A DNA stretch of 64,000 nucleotides. It comes from Caballeronia mineralivorans PML1(12) (GTDB lineage Bacteria; Pseudomonadota; Gammaproteobacteria; Burkholderiales; Burkholderiaceae). Every line of letters begins with the position of its first letter. The stretch's first letter is position 1. The notes below the pieces were generated by a model that saw only the letters and a program-made list of their open reading frames with translations, did no database searches and was not told the DNA's origin. Below, in pieces: positions 18,095 through 26,664 of this stretch. The position numbers and the translations under genes are program-made. Where the stretch lies: assembly GCF_001028175.1 (NCBI RefSeq), contig NZ_AEJF01000121.1, forward strand, positions 30,983 through 94,982, written 5' to 3'.

Positions 18095-18760
18095 TCAGGA
18101 GAGAACCGATATCGAGAAACCATCCCATCCCTTGCTTCCCACCGTCTGGACCGCCGTCGAGGTCAGCCGGGAATCCGCCGCGAGCAACTCCAGAAAGCTA
18201 CGGACGCCCAGCACATCCGTGTCGTTGTCTTTCTCATCGGCAACCCGCCCGCTGCGCACGACGTTGTCGCCGACAATCACCGTCCCAGGCCGCGACAGCT
18301 TGACCGACAGCTTCAAATAGTCAGGATTACTCTCTTTATCGGCATCGATAAAGACAAGATCGAATGGCTCGACTTTGTCTTCAATCAACCGCTCCAGCGA
18401 CCGGACTGCCGGCCCGACCATAACGGTCACCACACTCGACAACCCTGCCGTCTCAATGTTTTTCCGCGCGATCTCCGCATGGCCAGGATTCACTTCCATC
18501 GAGACAAGCGTGCCGTCGGCGGGTAAAGCACGCGCTAACCAGATCGTGCTATATCCGCCCAGGGTACCGATCTCGAGAATGCGGCGAGCACCTTTGATCT
18601 TCGCTAGCAGATGAAGGAACTTGCCCTGGTTCGGCGCGACGTTAATAGCACGCAGGCCGGACTCGGCACTCGTCTTTAACGTGGCGTCGAGCGCCGGGTC
18701 GGAAGGGACAAGCACGCGGGCAAAATATTCGTCGACAGCGCTCCATCGTTCCTGGCTCAT
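18095..18760 (-). CDS. Class I SAM-dependent O-methyltransferase (CCoAOMT/catechol type)
   Basis: 221 residues of the O-methyltransferase_3 family. The SAM-binding motif ILEIGTLGGYSTIWLA lies near residues 61-76, the acidic SAM ribose contact in SMEVNPGHAEIA, and the metal-site segment DLVFIDADKESNPDYL near 130, with D and N ligands downstream (GDNVV). Members methylate catechol-like hydroxyls with Mg2+. It converges with the porin gene and stands alone on its strand, so its substrate is unknown. Confidence 0.92.
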   Translation of the reverse strand: MSQERWSAVDEYFARVLVPSDPALDATLKTSAESGLRAINVAPNQGKFLHLLAKIKGARRILEIGTLGGYSTIWLARALPADGTLVSMEVNPGHAEIARKNIETAGLSSVVTVMVGPAVRSLERLIEDKVEPFDLVFIDADKESNPDYLKLSVKLSRPGTVIVGDNVVRSGRVADEKDNDTDVLGVRSFLELLAADSRLTSTAVQTVGSKGWDGFSISVLS

Positions 18761-19400
18761 TACGGTGCTCTCCTATTCCAACTAAATTGGCAAGATTAAA
18801 TGTCGGTTACCGCGCCTTCGAAATTCTACGGGATGCCGGAGCCGGACTGCACTAACGGCCAGTCGCTTGGTCAGCGCCTACAGCCTTTGCCAGCGAATCC
18901 CTCAATGGCCATTCTGCCGGCGGCAGGCTGCCGCAACTTGTTGCGCAGCGTAGTCGTTTTCTATTCCTTGCAGGTTCTGTAGAAGACAGAGGTGGTAGTT
19001 TTTCTCTTTGTGATTCAGAAAAGCACTTCCATATTACCTTCAGCCGGAAAATAGCCCTGATGGGCCCACGTCCACGGTTTGTCCGCTGCCGCGTCGAGCG
19101 CTTGTCGATGCTGCGACGCAAAACCGGCACGCGCATTCCGACTCTGCATTGACCCACTAAGCGGGGTTGTCTCGAACTCACTAAGTCAATCCGCCGAATA
19201 GCGCTTCGTGCTTCTCCCTGGCGCTTGACGCGTCACAAAACCGCCATTGCCTTGTCTTCTTGCCCCCTGGCGTAAGCCAGAGCCGGCGCTGGGCATAACA
19301 TCATATTTATTAGGGCAGCGGACTCATTTACCGGGATAATTGGCATCAGAAAAAAGCCAGCCGCGCCGATAACCAAGTACCTACCTATATTGCGCACTCC
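18761..19400. other. Long intergenic region with one possible very small gene
   Basis: 640 bp between the divergent methyltransferase and GGDEF-EAL genes. Apart from the 44-codon minus-strand frame at 19015-19149, nothing could be supported. The last 100 bp are AT-richer and should hold the GGDEF-EAL promoter. Confidence 0.5.
19015..19149 (-). CDS. Possible 44-residue protein
   Basis: A short frame starting ATG CAG AGT CGG and ending ATG GAA GTG CTT TTC TGA. Codon use is GC-biased like the neighbours, and the C-terminal half (KPWTWAHQGYFPAEGNMEV) looks more like real protein than shadow sequence. The upstream frame is open for 12 further codons to a stop, without a start codon. The Shine-Dalgarno is weak (AGTGGG). 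It could be a small protein or the tail of a lost larger gene. Not recognised. Confidence 0.3.
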   Translation of the reverse strand: MQSRNARAGFASQHRQALDAAADKPWTWAHQGYFPAEGNMEVLF

Positions 19401-21302
19401 ATGGCGTTCAGTGAACCAAGGTCGCCATTTTTCAAATGGCTAGTGGGGTCCGCTCAAGACCTGAGCGCTGATAATCGACAAGTATTGCTGTCCAATCTGT
19501 TCACCAGGACGGCCTCGATCGCCCTTGCGTCGATCTGCGAGATCAGCGTTTGCGTGACCGCTTATTATCTGCATCCGAACATCGGTTACGCGCTATGGAC
19601 CCTCGCCGTAGTCGCGCTCCTGATGGTGCGCCTGTCCCTGATCACCCTATGTTGCAAGCTGAGCGCGCGCAACGAACCCACGCCAACCTCGCTTTTCCTG
19701 CTTGCCAGCATCCTTTGGAGTGCGCTTCTCGGACTCGGCAGCCTGCTGTGCAATATCAGCGGAGACCAGACGCTGTTCCTGCTGGGCAACGTATGCGCCG
19801 TTGGGGTTGTCGGCGGGCTGGCCGGCCGTAACGCAGGCACGCCTCGCCTCGTCATGATCCAGATCTCGATCATCTTCACACTGCTGGGAATCGGCGCCGC
19901 GCTGTCTCCGGGCTCGGGGAAAATCGTCTTGCTGTTCCAGGCCCCGTTTTGCGCTGCCGGTTTTTTTACTGTCGCCGTTCGCAGCAACAAGGACACCATC
20001 GCTCTGCTGCTGGCGCAGGAAACCAGTAATCGCCTGGCTCGTCATGACAGTCTCACGGGCCTGCCGAACCGCGCGCGGATCAGCGAACTCCTGCTAAACC
20101 GTACCGATGCCGAGCCGGCGCAAAGGTCTGGATCCTTTGCGGTTCTGCTCATCGACCTTGACGGTTTCAAGGCAATCAACGACAGCCTCGGACATGCAGC
20201 CGGCGACCTGGTGCTTCAGGAATCCGCTAAACGCCTAAGGGCGGTCTTACGCAAAGGCGACATTGTCGGACGCCTGGCCGGCGATGAATTCGTCGCTATT
20301 TCCAATGAAGCCTCCATGAGCGAAGAGGTCCGGCTGCTAGCAGACCAGATCGTGAAAACCCTGGCACGCCCGTTCGTGCTTAACGAGGCGCTCGTGCGTA
20401 TTGGCGCAAGCGTGGGCATTTCGCAGTATCCCGAGCATGGGGAAACGGGACCGCAGCTCTTGATATGCGCCGACCGCGCCTTGTATGCGGTCAAGCGCAG
20501 CGGTAAGAGCGCCTTTGCAGTGTTCGATGCCAAAACGCACGCCTCCGACGACAGCCTGAGCCTGCTGCGAAGCGACCTGGAAGGCGCGCTTCAATCGTTT
20601 GGCAGCGGCTTGCGGATGGAATACCAGCCGATCGTCAATCTATGCAGCGGCCTCGTCACGGGTCGCGAAGCGCTGGTCCGCTGGGCCCATCCCACGAGAG
20701 GCGAGCTGCCGCCCACGACCTTCGTTCCCATTGCGGAACGCACGGGACTGATCCTTCCGTTAGGGGAATGGGTTCTTCGGCGTGCCTGCGCGGAAGCGAC
20801 CCATTGGCGCGAGCCGGTGGTCGTGGCCGTGAACGTTTCGCCTGTGCAACTGCGCGAAGAATCGTTCGCCGAACTGGTGGCCGCAGTCCTGCAGGATTCC
20901 CGGTTGCCGCCCTCGCGCCTGAACATCGAGGTCACGGAAACCGTGTTCATGAGCGACGATGGCCCAACCCGGTGCAATGTGGAAAAACTTCGCGCAATGG
21001 GTATTGGACTGGCGCTTGACGATTTCGGAACGGGCTTTTCAACGCTGTCGAACCTGTGCCGTTTTTCGTTCGATACGCTGAAGATCGACAGCTCTTTTGT
21101 CCGGGAAGCGGTGCATCGGCGAGAGTCGGCAGCGGTGATTCGCGGGATCGTGGCGCTGGCCCACGAACTGGGGATTCCCACCACGGCGGAAGGCATCGAA
21201 ACGCACGAGCAACTGATCTTTGTCCGGGCGTGCGGATGCACGAGCGCGCAAGGCTTTTTCTTAGGGCGCTCGGAACGCGCGGAATGCATTTCACAGACCT
21301 GA
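19401..21302 (+). CDS. Membrane GGDEF-EAL cyclic-di-GMP signalling protein
   Basis: 633 residues. Residues 25-205 hold about six hydrophobic helices, an unnamed membrane sensor. A GGDEF domain follows (residues 215-375) with motif A293-GDEF rather than GGDEF, preceded by DSLTGLPNR. An EAL domain fills residues 385-630, with E423-A-L in GREALVRW, NVSPVQL, the DDFGTGFS loop-6 motif and a late EGIET segment, all expected in an active phosphodiesterase. So diguanylate cyclase activity may be reduced or retained (AGDEF is known to work in some enzymes) and phosphodiesterase activity is likely. No clear Shine-Dalgarno precedes the ATG. Confidence 0.93.
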   Translation: MAFSEPRSPFFKWLVGSAQDLSADNRQVLLSNLFTRTASIALASICEISVCVTAYYLHPNIGYALWTLAVVALLMVRLSLITLCCKLSARNEPTPTSLFLLASILWSALLGLGSLLCNISGDQTLFLLGNVCAVGVVGGLAGRNAGTPRLVMIQISIIFTLLGIGAALSPGSGKIVLLFQAPFCAAGFFTVAVRSNKDTIALLLAQETSNRLARHDSLTGLPNRARISELLLNRTDAEPAQRSGSFAVLLIDLDGFKAINDSLGHAAGDLVLQESAKRLRAVLRKGDIVGRLAGDEFVAISNEASMSEEVRLLADQIVKTLARPFVLNEALVRIGASVGISQYPEHGETGPQLLICADRALYAVKRSGKSAFAVFDAKTHASDDSLSLLRSDLEGALQSFGSGLRMEYQPIVNLCSGLVTGREALVRWAHPTRGELPPTTFVPIAERTGLILPLGEWVLRRACAEATHWREPVVVAVNVSPVQLREESFAELVAAVLQDSRLPPSRLNIEVTETVFMSDDGPTRCNVEKLRAMGIGLALDDFGTGFSTLSNLCRFSFDTLKIDSSFVREAVHRRESAAVIRGIVALAHELGIPTTAEGIETHEQLIFVRACGCTSAQGFFLGRSERAECISQT

Positions 21303-21335
21303 GAGGTCGACTGGGCGAGCGTTACGGGCATTTTT

Positions 21336-21371
21336 GGCGATGCACCGGCTGATTACTGCCGGCGCATCGCC
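21336..21371. promoter_or_regulatory. Long inverted repeat ahead of the DeoR regulator gene
   Basis: GGCGATGCACCGGC (21336-21349) pairs with GCCGGCGCATCGCC (21358-21371) with one mismatch around an 8-base loop. The stem is extended by TTTTT on the left and AAAAAAA on the right. Because the T-run precedes and the A-run follows on both strands' reading, it is not a normal rho-independent terminator. It may be an operator or a 5'-leader structure. Confidence 0.6.
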
Positions 21372-21391
21372 CAAAAAAATTTACCCATATC

Positions 21392-21421
21392 TGCTCGTTT
21401 ACGATAATTTATGCTCGTTTA
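21392..21421 (+). promoter_or_regulatory. Tandem DeoR-type operator half-sites
   Basis: TGCTCGTTTA occurs at 21392-21401 and again at 21412-21421, exactly 20 bp (two helical turns) apart in an AT-rich stretch just ahead of the DeoR-family gene. TCGTTT-bearing direct repeats are typical recognition elements of GlpR/DeoR-family repressors, so autoregulation of the regulator and permease pair is likely. The position argues that translation starts at 21454 rather than upstream. Confidence 0.5.
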
Positions 21422-21453
21422 TGCACGATTCATTCTTGACGGAGATCGACGTA

Positions 21454-22278
21454 ATGCAAAGAACGCGGCGTGATGCGGTAGACGGGCTGCTGCCCGACGA
21501 ACGTGCAAAGTTGATTCTCGACCGGCTACGCGCGCACGGCCGCGTGCTGGCCGCCGAGCTCGCGCTCGAATTCAACACCTCCGAACACACGGTTCGCCGC
21601 CATCTGCGCGATCTGGCGGACGCGGGTCATTGCAAGCGTGTGTATGGCGGCGCGCTGCTGACCTCGCCCGCTGCGCAGGCCGGATCGACGCGCATGCGTC
21701 AAGCTGCCGATCGAAAAGCGCGGTTGGCTGTCGCGGCGGTGTCCATCGTCCGGCCGCGGCAGATCATCCTGCTCGATGCGGGATCGACCAATGTCGCTAT
21801 TGCGGCGGCGCTTCCGGATAACGCAGACCTCACCGTCGTGACGAATTCCCCGGATGCCTGCTCGCGTTTGCTGGATCGCCCAGGCTTCGAGGTCATCCTG
21901 ATTGGCGGACGGATGAGTCCGCGCGGGGCGGGATCGCTGGGATCCACCGCGCTTTTGCAGGTTCAGCAGATCAGGGCCGACATATGTTTCCTCGGCGCTT
22001 GCGCCATCGATCCAGCCGAGGGGGTGGCTGCGTTCGAGGCAGAGGAAGCCGAGCTTAAACGCGCGATGGTCAAATCAAGCGGCCAGATCGCCATTGCGAT
22101 GACGTCTGAGAAGCTGATGACCGCGGCACCGTTTTTTGTCGTGGCGGCGTCCGGCGTTGAACACCTGATCGTGGAAGCGGATGTGCCGGCACAACGGCTA
22201 GGCGAGTTCAAAAAAATCTGCAGCAATGTAATCGTGGCTCAGGGGTTGACTCCAGTTGCTCCGGGGGCTCGATCATGA
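21454..22278 (+). CDS. DeoR/GlpR-family transcriptional regulator
   Basis: 274 residues from the ATG at 21454, with GGAG 9 bases upstream; the frame also has an ATG at 21421, inside the putative operator. The N-terminal DeoR helix-turn-helix (EFNTSEHTVRRHLRDLADAG) is followed by the DeoRC sugar-phosphate-sensing domain, with LLDAGSTNVAIAAALP and VILIGGRMSPRGAGSLG. Regulators of this type respond to phosphorylated sugars or polyols. Its stop overlaps the MFS gene start (ATGA at 22275), so the two are translationally coupled. Confidence 0.9.
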   Translation: MQRTRRDAVDGLLPDERAKLILDRLRAHGRVLAAELALEFNTSEHTVRRHLRDLADAGHCKRVYGGALLTSPAAQAGSTRMRQAADRKARLAVAAVSIVRPRQIILLDAGSTNVAIAAALPDNADLTVVTNSPDACSRLLDRPGFEVILIGGRMSPRGAGSLGSTALLQVQQIRADICFLGACAIDPAEGVAAFEAEEAELKRAMVKSSGQIAIAMTSEKLMTAAPFFVVAASGVEHLIVEADVPAQRLGEFKKICSNVIVAQGLTPVAPGARS

Positions 22279-23426
22279 AACCTGTTGCCGAACGAATCGC
22301 AACAACAGCGGTGTTTCTCGCTAACGGCTTAGGCATCGGCGCCTGGGCTGTCGAGATTCCACAGATCAAAGAAGGCTTGTCGCTAAGCGACACATCGCTA
22401 GGGATCGCGCTGTTCGCTTTTGCGTTAGGCGCAATCGTCGCCATGCCGCTTGCCGGCCGGCTAGCGCCACGCTTCGGAAGCGGTCGTGCGACAGCAATCC
22501 TTGGCATTGCATTCGTCATCGCGCTGCCCTTGCCTGCGCTGGTCCCGAACTTCGCATTGTTATGCGCCGTGCTCTTTGCATTGGGAGCCGCGAATGGCGC
22601 GCTGGATGTATCGATGAACGGACACGCCAGCGCGATCGAAGGCGAATGGAAGACACCGATCATGTCGTCGTTTCACGCGGCGTGGAGCATGGGCGGTCTG
22701 CTGGGTGCTGCGTCGGGCGCGGCGCTTCAGGCCCACGGCATCGGCACGATGGGCGGGCTACTCGTCCCCGACTTGGTGATAGGCACACTCATTGTGACAA
22801 GCGCATTGCTGGCATTGCGGGATATCGGGCCACGCGCCTTGGCGTCGGCTAGCGGTTTTGCATTGCCTAGCGCGGGCGTGATGAAACTGGCGGCCTTAGC
22901 ATTTCTTTGCATGCTGGTCGAAGGCGCGGTGGCGGACTGGAGTGCGGTGTTCCTGCGCTCCGCGCTCGACACGCAAGCCAGCGCAGCGGCACTCGGTTAT
23001 TCGTCGTTTGCATTCGCGATGGCAGCATGCCGCGTGGTCGGCGACGTATCGGTTCGACGCTTGGGCTCGAGCGTAGTGGTGGCAACCGGAGGGCTTATCG
23101 CCGCGCTTGGATTGGCGTTGGTGCTAGGTTATCCGAACGTGGTCACCGCTTGCGTGGGCTTCGCGCTTGTGGGGATCGGCTTGGCGAACATCGTCCCTGT
23201 GATCTTTAGCGCGGCGGGCCGTTCGACCGCGACGCCGGCTGTTGGGGTTTCGATGGCCGCTACGGCGGGTTATGCCGGGTTTCTCGTGGGTCCGCCGCTG
23301 ATTGGGCTGGGCGCGGGCATTATGGGTTTGCGGCTTGCCTTATGTGCGTTGTTATTGGCCGCGGTGATTGTTTGTCTCGTGGGCGGCAAGGCCGTGGGCA
23401 AAGCTGGTGTCGGGCAGGCGCTTTAG
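22275..23426 (+). CDS. MFS permease (YbjJ-like)
   Basis: 383 residues with twelve predicted helices. The opening segment FLANGLGIGAWAVEIPQIKE and GRLAPRFGSGRATAI fit the YbjJ/fucose-permease-like group of the major facilitator superfamily. The pattern GALDVSMNGHASAIE near residue 113 is characteristic of it. Coupled to the DeoR regulator gene, so probably a sugar or polyol carrier under its control, though an export role cannot be excluded. It converges with the DUF2968 gene, 23 bp apart. Confidence 0.88.
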   Translation: MKPVAERIATTAVFLANGLGIGAWAVEIPQIKEGLSLSDTSLGIALFAFALGAIVAMPLAGRLAPRFGSGRATAILGIAFVIALPLPALVPNFALLCAVLFALGAANGALDVSMNGHASAIEGEWKTPIMSSFHAAWSMGGLLGAASGAALQAHGIGTMGGLLVPDLVIGTLIVTSALLALRDIGPRALASASGFALPSAGVMKLAALAFLCMLVEGAVADWSAVFLRSALDTQASAAALGYSSFAFAMAACRVVGDVSVRRLGSSVVVATGGLIAALGLALVLGYPNVVTACVGFALVGIGLANIVPVIFSAAGRSTATPAVGVSMAATAGYAGFLVGPPLIGLGAGIMGLRLALCALLLAAVIVCLVGGKAVGKAGVGQAL

Positions 23427-23449
23427 AAGTTTGGTTCGCTCACGAAAAA

Positions 23450-24163
23450 TCAATGCAATGCCGGTATCAGATCGCCGTCTGCCTGACGCTGAAGATCCTG
23501 CACCTTGGTCTGTAACGCACGCAATTCAGCTTGCGCCGCGTCCTGCTGGGCACGCAACGTACGAATCGCTTCCTGCTGCTGTGCCTGACGGTCGACCACC
23601 TGGCTTTGCTGCGCGCGCGCCACATCGACATCCGCTTGCAGGCGGTCCGCCCGCTGCTGCTGCAAGGCGATCAGCCGATCCGCGAAAGCATTTTCCGCCT
23701 GCAACTTCTCACGGCGGATTTCCGAATCCGCTAGCTGGGCAGTGCTCTTGGCGAAGTCGGCATAGACGGCTTCGGCGCGAGTATCGGTCTGCGTCTTGAT
23801 CACCCGCCAGAACTTCTTTTGCTGGAAAAGCGCGACGTAATACAACATCTGATCGGGATAGAACAACAGGCTTGCACCGTAGCTGCCGTTATAAGTGGTG
23901 CGCATTTCGACCACCTTGCCGTCGCGGATCATCTGCTGCAACTCGGTAACGTTGCCGTTGCCCTGCGCCTGCGGTTCGTCCGCCGCACCGTTGGTCAGAA
24001 GACTGCGCCGTGCGCTCGCGTCGCCGAGTGCATTTCCCGGTGTCGATGCCGGATCTTGCGCCGCCAAGGCGGTTGTCGCGGTTGTTGCAGCGTAAGTCGT
24101 CGTGCAAACCACCGCGCATGCCAATAGAACTACCCCGTACGGCCATTTATTATTGGATTTCAT
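23450..24163 (-). CDS. DUF2968 family exported protein
   Basis: 237 residues from the ATG at 24163, which opens a Sec signal peptide (KSNNKWPYGVVLLACAVVC) cleaved near residue 26; the frame extends upstream without such logic. After a low-complexity linker, residues 75-130 (ELQQMIRDGKVVEMRTTYNG and GASLLFYPDQMLYYVALFQQ) match DUF2968, known mainly from Burkholderiaceae. Residues 140-230 form a long glutamine- and alanine-rich coiled coil. Likely periplasmic; function unknown. Confidence 0.82.
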   Translation of the reverse strand: MKSNNKWPYGVVLLACAVVCTTTYAATTATTALAAQDPASTPGNALGDASARRSLLTNGAADEPQAQGNGNVTELQQMIRDGKVVEMRTTYNGSYGASLLFYPDQMLYYVALFQQKKFWRVIKTQTDTRAEAVYADFAKSTAQLADSEIRREKLQAENAFADRLIALQQQRADRLQADVDVARAQQSQVVDRQAQQQEAIRTLRAQQDAAQAELRALQTKVQDLQRQADGDLIPALH

Positions 24164-24388
24164 GGAATTTCCGAGTACTTTGAACAAAGCGAAACCGACG
24201 GAATTATGGCAGATAGAATGCCTGGACATTAATGAACGATGGCCAAAAACCTCGTTCGTTAAATGGAAATGGGAGCGCCGGATAATCCCGATGGTTAGTG
24301 AGGCAGCTACGGAGGCAGCTGCGGAATCAACTGCGATATTTTTCAAACACCTTGCTAAGAACAAGGCCCCCGCCCCGACGCCCCGGCG

Positions 24389-25261
24389 TCACCTGAAAAT
24401 ATCCGCAACAAGATTCGACACCGCCCGGATCCGCTCGCTCCCGCGAAGCGCCGGGTGCAGCACCATCCAGACGTCCTGATCCAGCTCCCTGATATGCGGT
24501 TCGACGCAGACAAGATCGCTGGTCGTATCGCCGGCAAGTTGAGCCAGCACGCCCAGCCCCGAGCCGCCCAGCACGCCGTCGAACACACCCAGGACGTAAC
24601 TGCTGCGAAGACTCGGAGCAGGCGCACCCGGCAATGTCTTCAGCCAGCGGGCCGCGGGATGATCGCCGCGGCGCTCGTCATAACCCACGAAGGACAGCTT
24701 GCTCCACTCTTTTTTCTTGATGGCCACCTTGTGGCGCAGGTAATAGTCCCGCGATGCATACAAGCCAAAGCGGACTTTGCCGATCCGGCGTACATACAGG
24801 TCGCCCTCGTCGGGGCATTCCGACCAGATGGCGATATCCGCTTCGCGCCGGGCAAGGTTGTACGGCCGTTGCGAGGTCAGCACTTCGATAGCCAGTCCGG
24901 GAAACCGCTCCTGGAACGAGCCAAGCAGCTTCATCAGGATGTAGGACATCCATTCGACCGCATTGATCCTGACCGTCCCTTCCAGCCCATGAGAACCTGT
25001 GACGTCTCCCGCGCGCTCGATCTGATGCGCGAGCGCCTCCATCTGTTCGGCCCACGTAAGCACCCTCTGCCCGAAAGCCGTTACTGCGCACCCGGAGGGC
25101 ACCCGGTCAATCAGGGGTTCACCTAGTCTCCTTTCAAGCTCCGTCAGCCGGCGCGACAACGTCGCAGCGCTCAGATCGCAGGCCGTGGCGGCGGCTCTCA
25201 TGGTTCCTTCGCGGGCGATGGCGAGCAAAATTCGCAGGTCGTCCCAGTCAACGTGTTCCAT
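24389..25261 (-). CDS. LysR-family transcriptional regulator
   Basis: 290 residues from the ATG at 25261. The helix-turn-helix is near residues 8-60 (GTMRAAATACDLSAATLSRR), followed by an effector-binding domain of the CrgA/AaeR-like subgroup. It is divergent from the ribose-type importer genes with 248 bp between, so it may regulate them, but sugar importers of this type are more often under LacI control. No Shine-Dalgarno is obvious. Confidence 0.9.
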   Translation of the reverse strand: MEHVDWDDLRILLAIAREGTMRAAATACDLSAATLSRRLTELERRLGEPLIDRVPSGCAVTAFGQRVLTWAEQMEALAHQIERAGDVTGSHGLEGTVRINAVEWMSYILMKLLGSFQERFPGLAIEVLTSQRPYNLARREADIAIWSECPDEGDLYVRRIGKVRFGLYASRDYYLRHKVAIKKKEWSKLSFVGYDERRGDHPAARWLKTLPGAPAPSLRSSYVLGVFDGVLGGSGLGVLAQLAGDTTSDLVCVEPHIRELDQDVWMVLHPALRGSERIRAVSNLVADIFR

Positions 25262-25509
25262 TTTTGAAACGCTCGCTTTCGATTTTAGACGTAGCATATC
25301 GCGAATCGCGAGGATAGCATTAGACCCCGATGGGCCGGATTGGCACTCGCTATACACCACGGCTCATGCATCGCCTTTTCTCGATGCGGCGTTAAAGGAT
25401 GTGCCAACAAGAATGTCCTTTCAAATCGATTAATTGACTAATCGACCAACCGACTAACGACTCGCCGGCTATCACTCAGTAGACCGAAGAGCAAACTAAC
25501 GGAGACTCT

Positions 25510-26475
25510 ATGACCCGCAAGGCCAACCAAGCACGGCGCCGTGTACTCGCTGCAACCGCCGTATTCGCCGCATTCTCGCTGCTGCCTGTCTCATCGGCAT
25601 TCGCTCAGTCGGCGAAAAAACCCACCGTCGCCCTCGTGATGAAGTCGCTCGCCAACGAGTTCTTCCTGACCATGGAAACGGGCGCCAAGGATTATCAGGC
25701 CCATAACGCGAGCAAGTTCACGCTCATCACCAACGGCATCAAGGACGAAACCGATACCGCGAACCAGATTCGCATTGTCGAGCAGATGATCGTCTCGAAG
25801 GTCGATGCGCTCGTGATCGCCCCCGCTGATTCCAAGGCGCTCGTCCCGGTCATCAAGAAGGCCGTGGACGCCGGGATCATTGTGGTGAACATCGACAACC
25901 GGCTTGATCCGGACGTGCTCAAGTCGAAAGACCTGAACGTGCCGTTCGTCGGCCCGGACAATGCGAAGGGCGCAAAGCTGGTCGGGGATTATCTTGCCAA
26001 GAAGCTCAAATCCGGCGATGAAGTCGGCATTATCGAAGGCGTGTCGACCACAACCAACGCGCAGCAACGCACGGCCGGCTTCAAGGACGCGATGCAGGCG
26101 GGTGGCATGAAGGTTGTTGCGCTGCAATCCGGCGACTGGGAAATCGACAAGGGCAACGCAGTGGCGTCGCAGATCCTGAATGCGAACCCGAATGTGAAAG
26201 CGCTGCTGTGCGGCAACGACAACATGGCAATCGGCGCAGTTGCTGCAGTGCGGGCGGCCGGCAAGGCGGGCAAGGTGCAGGTGGTCGGTTACGACAACAT
26301 CAACGCCATCAAGCCGATGCTCGCCGACGGCCGCGTGCTCGCCACCGCCGATCAATACGCCGCGAAGCAAGCGGTATTCGGTATCGACACGGCTTTGAAG
26401 GCGCTCTCCACGCACCAGAAGCAGTCGGAATTGTCGAGCGTGGTGGAAACGCCGGTCAACCTGGTCACCAAGTAA
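25510..26475 (+). CDS. Sugar ABC importer periplasmic binding protein (RbsB-like)
   Basis: 321 residues with Sec signal peptide ending at about residue 34 (SSAFA/QS). The mature protein is a class-B sugar-binding protein (Peripla_BP_4): LVMKSLANEFFLTMETGAKD, DALVIAPADSKALVPVIKKA, NIDNRLD and LCGNDNMAIGAVAAV are standard ribose/allose-type pocket and hinge segments. GGAG precedes the start. Genes for ATPase, permease, ribokinase and nucleoside hydrolase follow on the same strand, pointing to ribose or another pentose. Confidence 0.92.
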   Translation: MTRKANQARRRVLAATAVFAAFSLLPVSSAFAQSAKKPTVALVMKSLANEFFLTMETGAKDYQAHNASKFTLITNGIKDETDTANQIRIVEQMIVSKVDALVIAPADSKALVPVIKKAVDAGIIVVNIDNRLDPDVLKSKDLNVPFVGPDNAKGAKLVGDYLAKKLKSGDEVGIIEGVSTTTNAQQRTAGFKDAMQAGGMKVVALQSGDWEIDKGNAVASQILNANPNVKALLCGNDNMAIGAVAAVRAAGKAGKVQVVGYDNINAIKPMLADGRVLATADQYAAKQAVFGIDTALKALSTHQKQSELSSVVETPVNLVTK

Positions 26476-26494
26476 GCGCATCAAGTCATCCAGC

Positions 26495-26526
26495 ATGCGT
26501 CATCGCGGTTAGCTGCGGCGACGCAT
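26495..26526 (+). promoter_or_regulatory. Stem-loop after the binding-protein gene
   Basis: ATGCGTC (26495-26501) pairs with GACGCAT (26520-26526), with a further CGC/GCG pairing inside. It lies 20 bp after the binding-protein stop and precedes a second, stronger hairpin. Such structures after binding-protein genes usually protect the upstream message or reduce read-through. Confidence 0.45.
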
Positions 26527-26598
26527 ACATGAACGCTGCATGAGCGTAGAGTGTCCCGACGCGTCTTGCTTTGGTTTCAAGTGTTCAAACGCGTAGTG

Positions 26599-26624
26599 CG
26601 CCCCGGCTCTTTATGGCCGGGGCG
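26599..26624 (+). promoter_or_regulatory. Strong hairpin between binding-protein and ATPase genes
   Basis: CGCCCCGGC (26599-26607) and GCCGGGGCG (26616-26624) form a perfect 9-bp GC stem with an 8-base loop. No T-run follows, so it is more likely a message-stabilising or partial attenuation structure than a full terminator. This would give excess binding protein over membrane components. Confidence 0.6.
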
Positions 26625-26664
26625 TAACTCGCATTCAAGTACTCGCCCCAGCCTCTCATAAGCG

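Noticed and set aside
21336..21371. Rho-independent terminator for the GGDEF-EAL gene
   Set aside because: No T-run follows the stem on either strand; T-run is upstream and A-run downstream.
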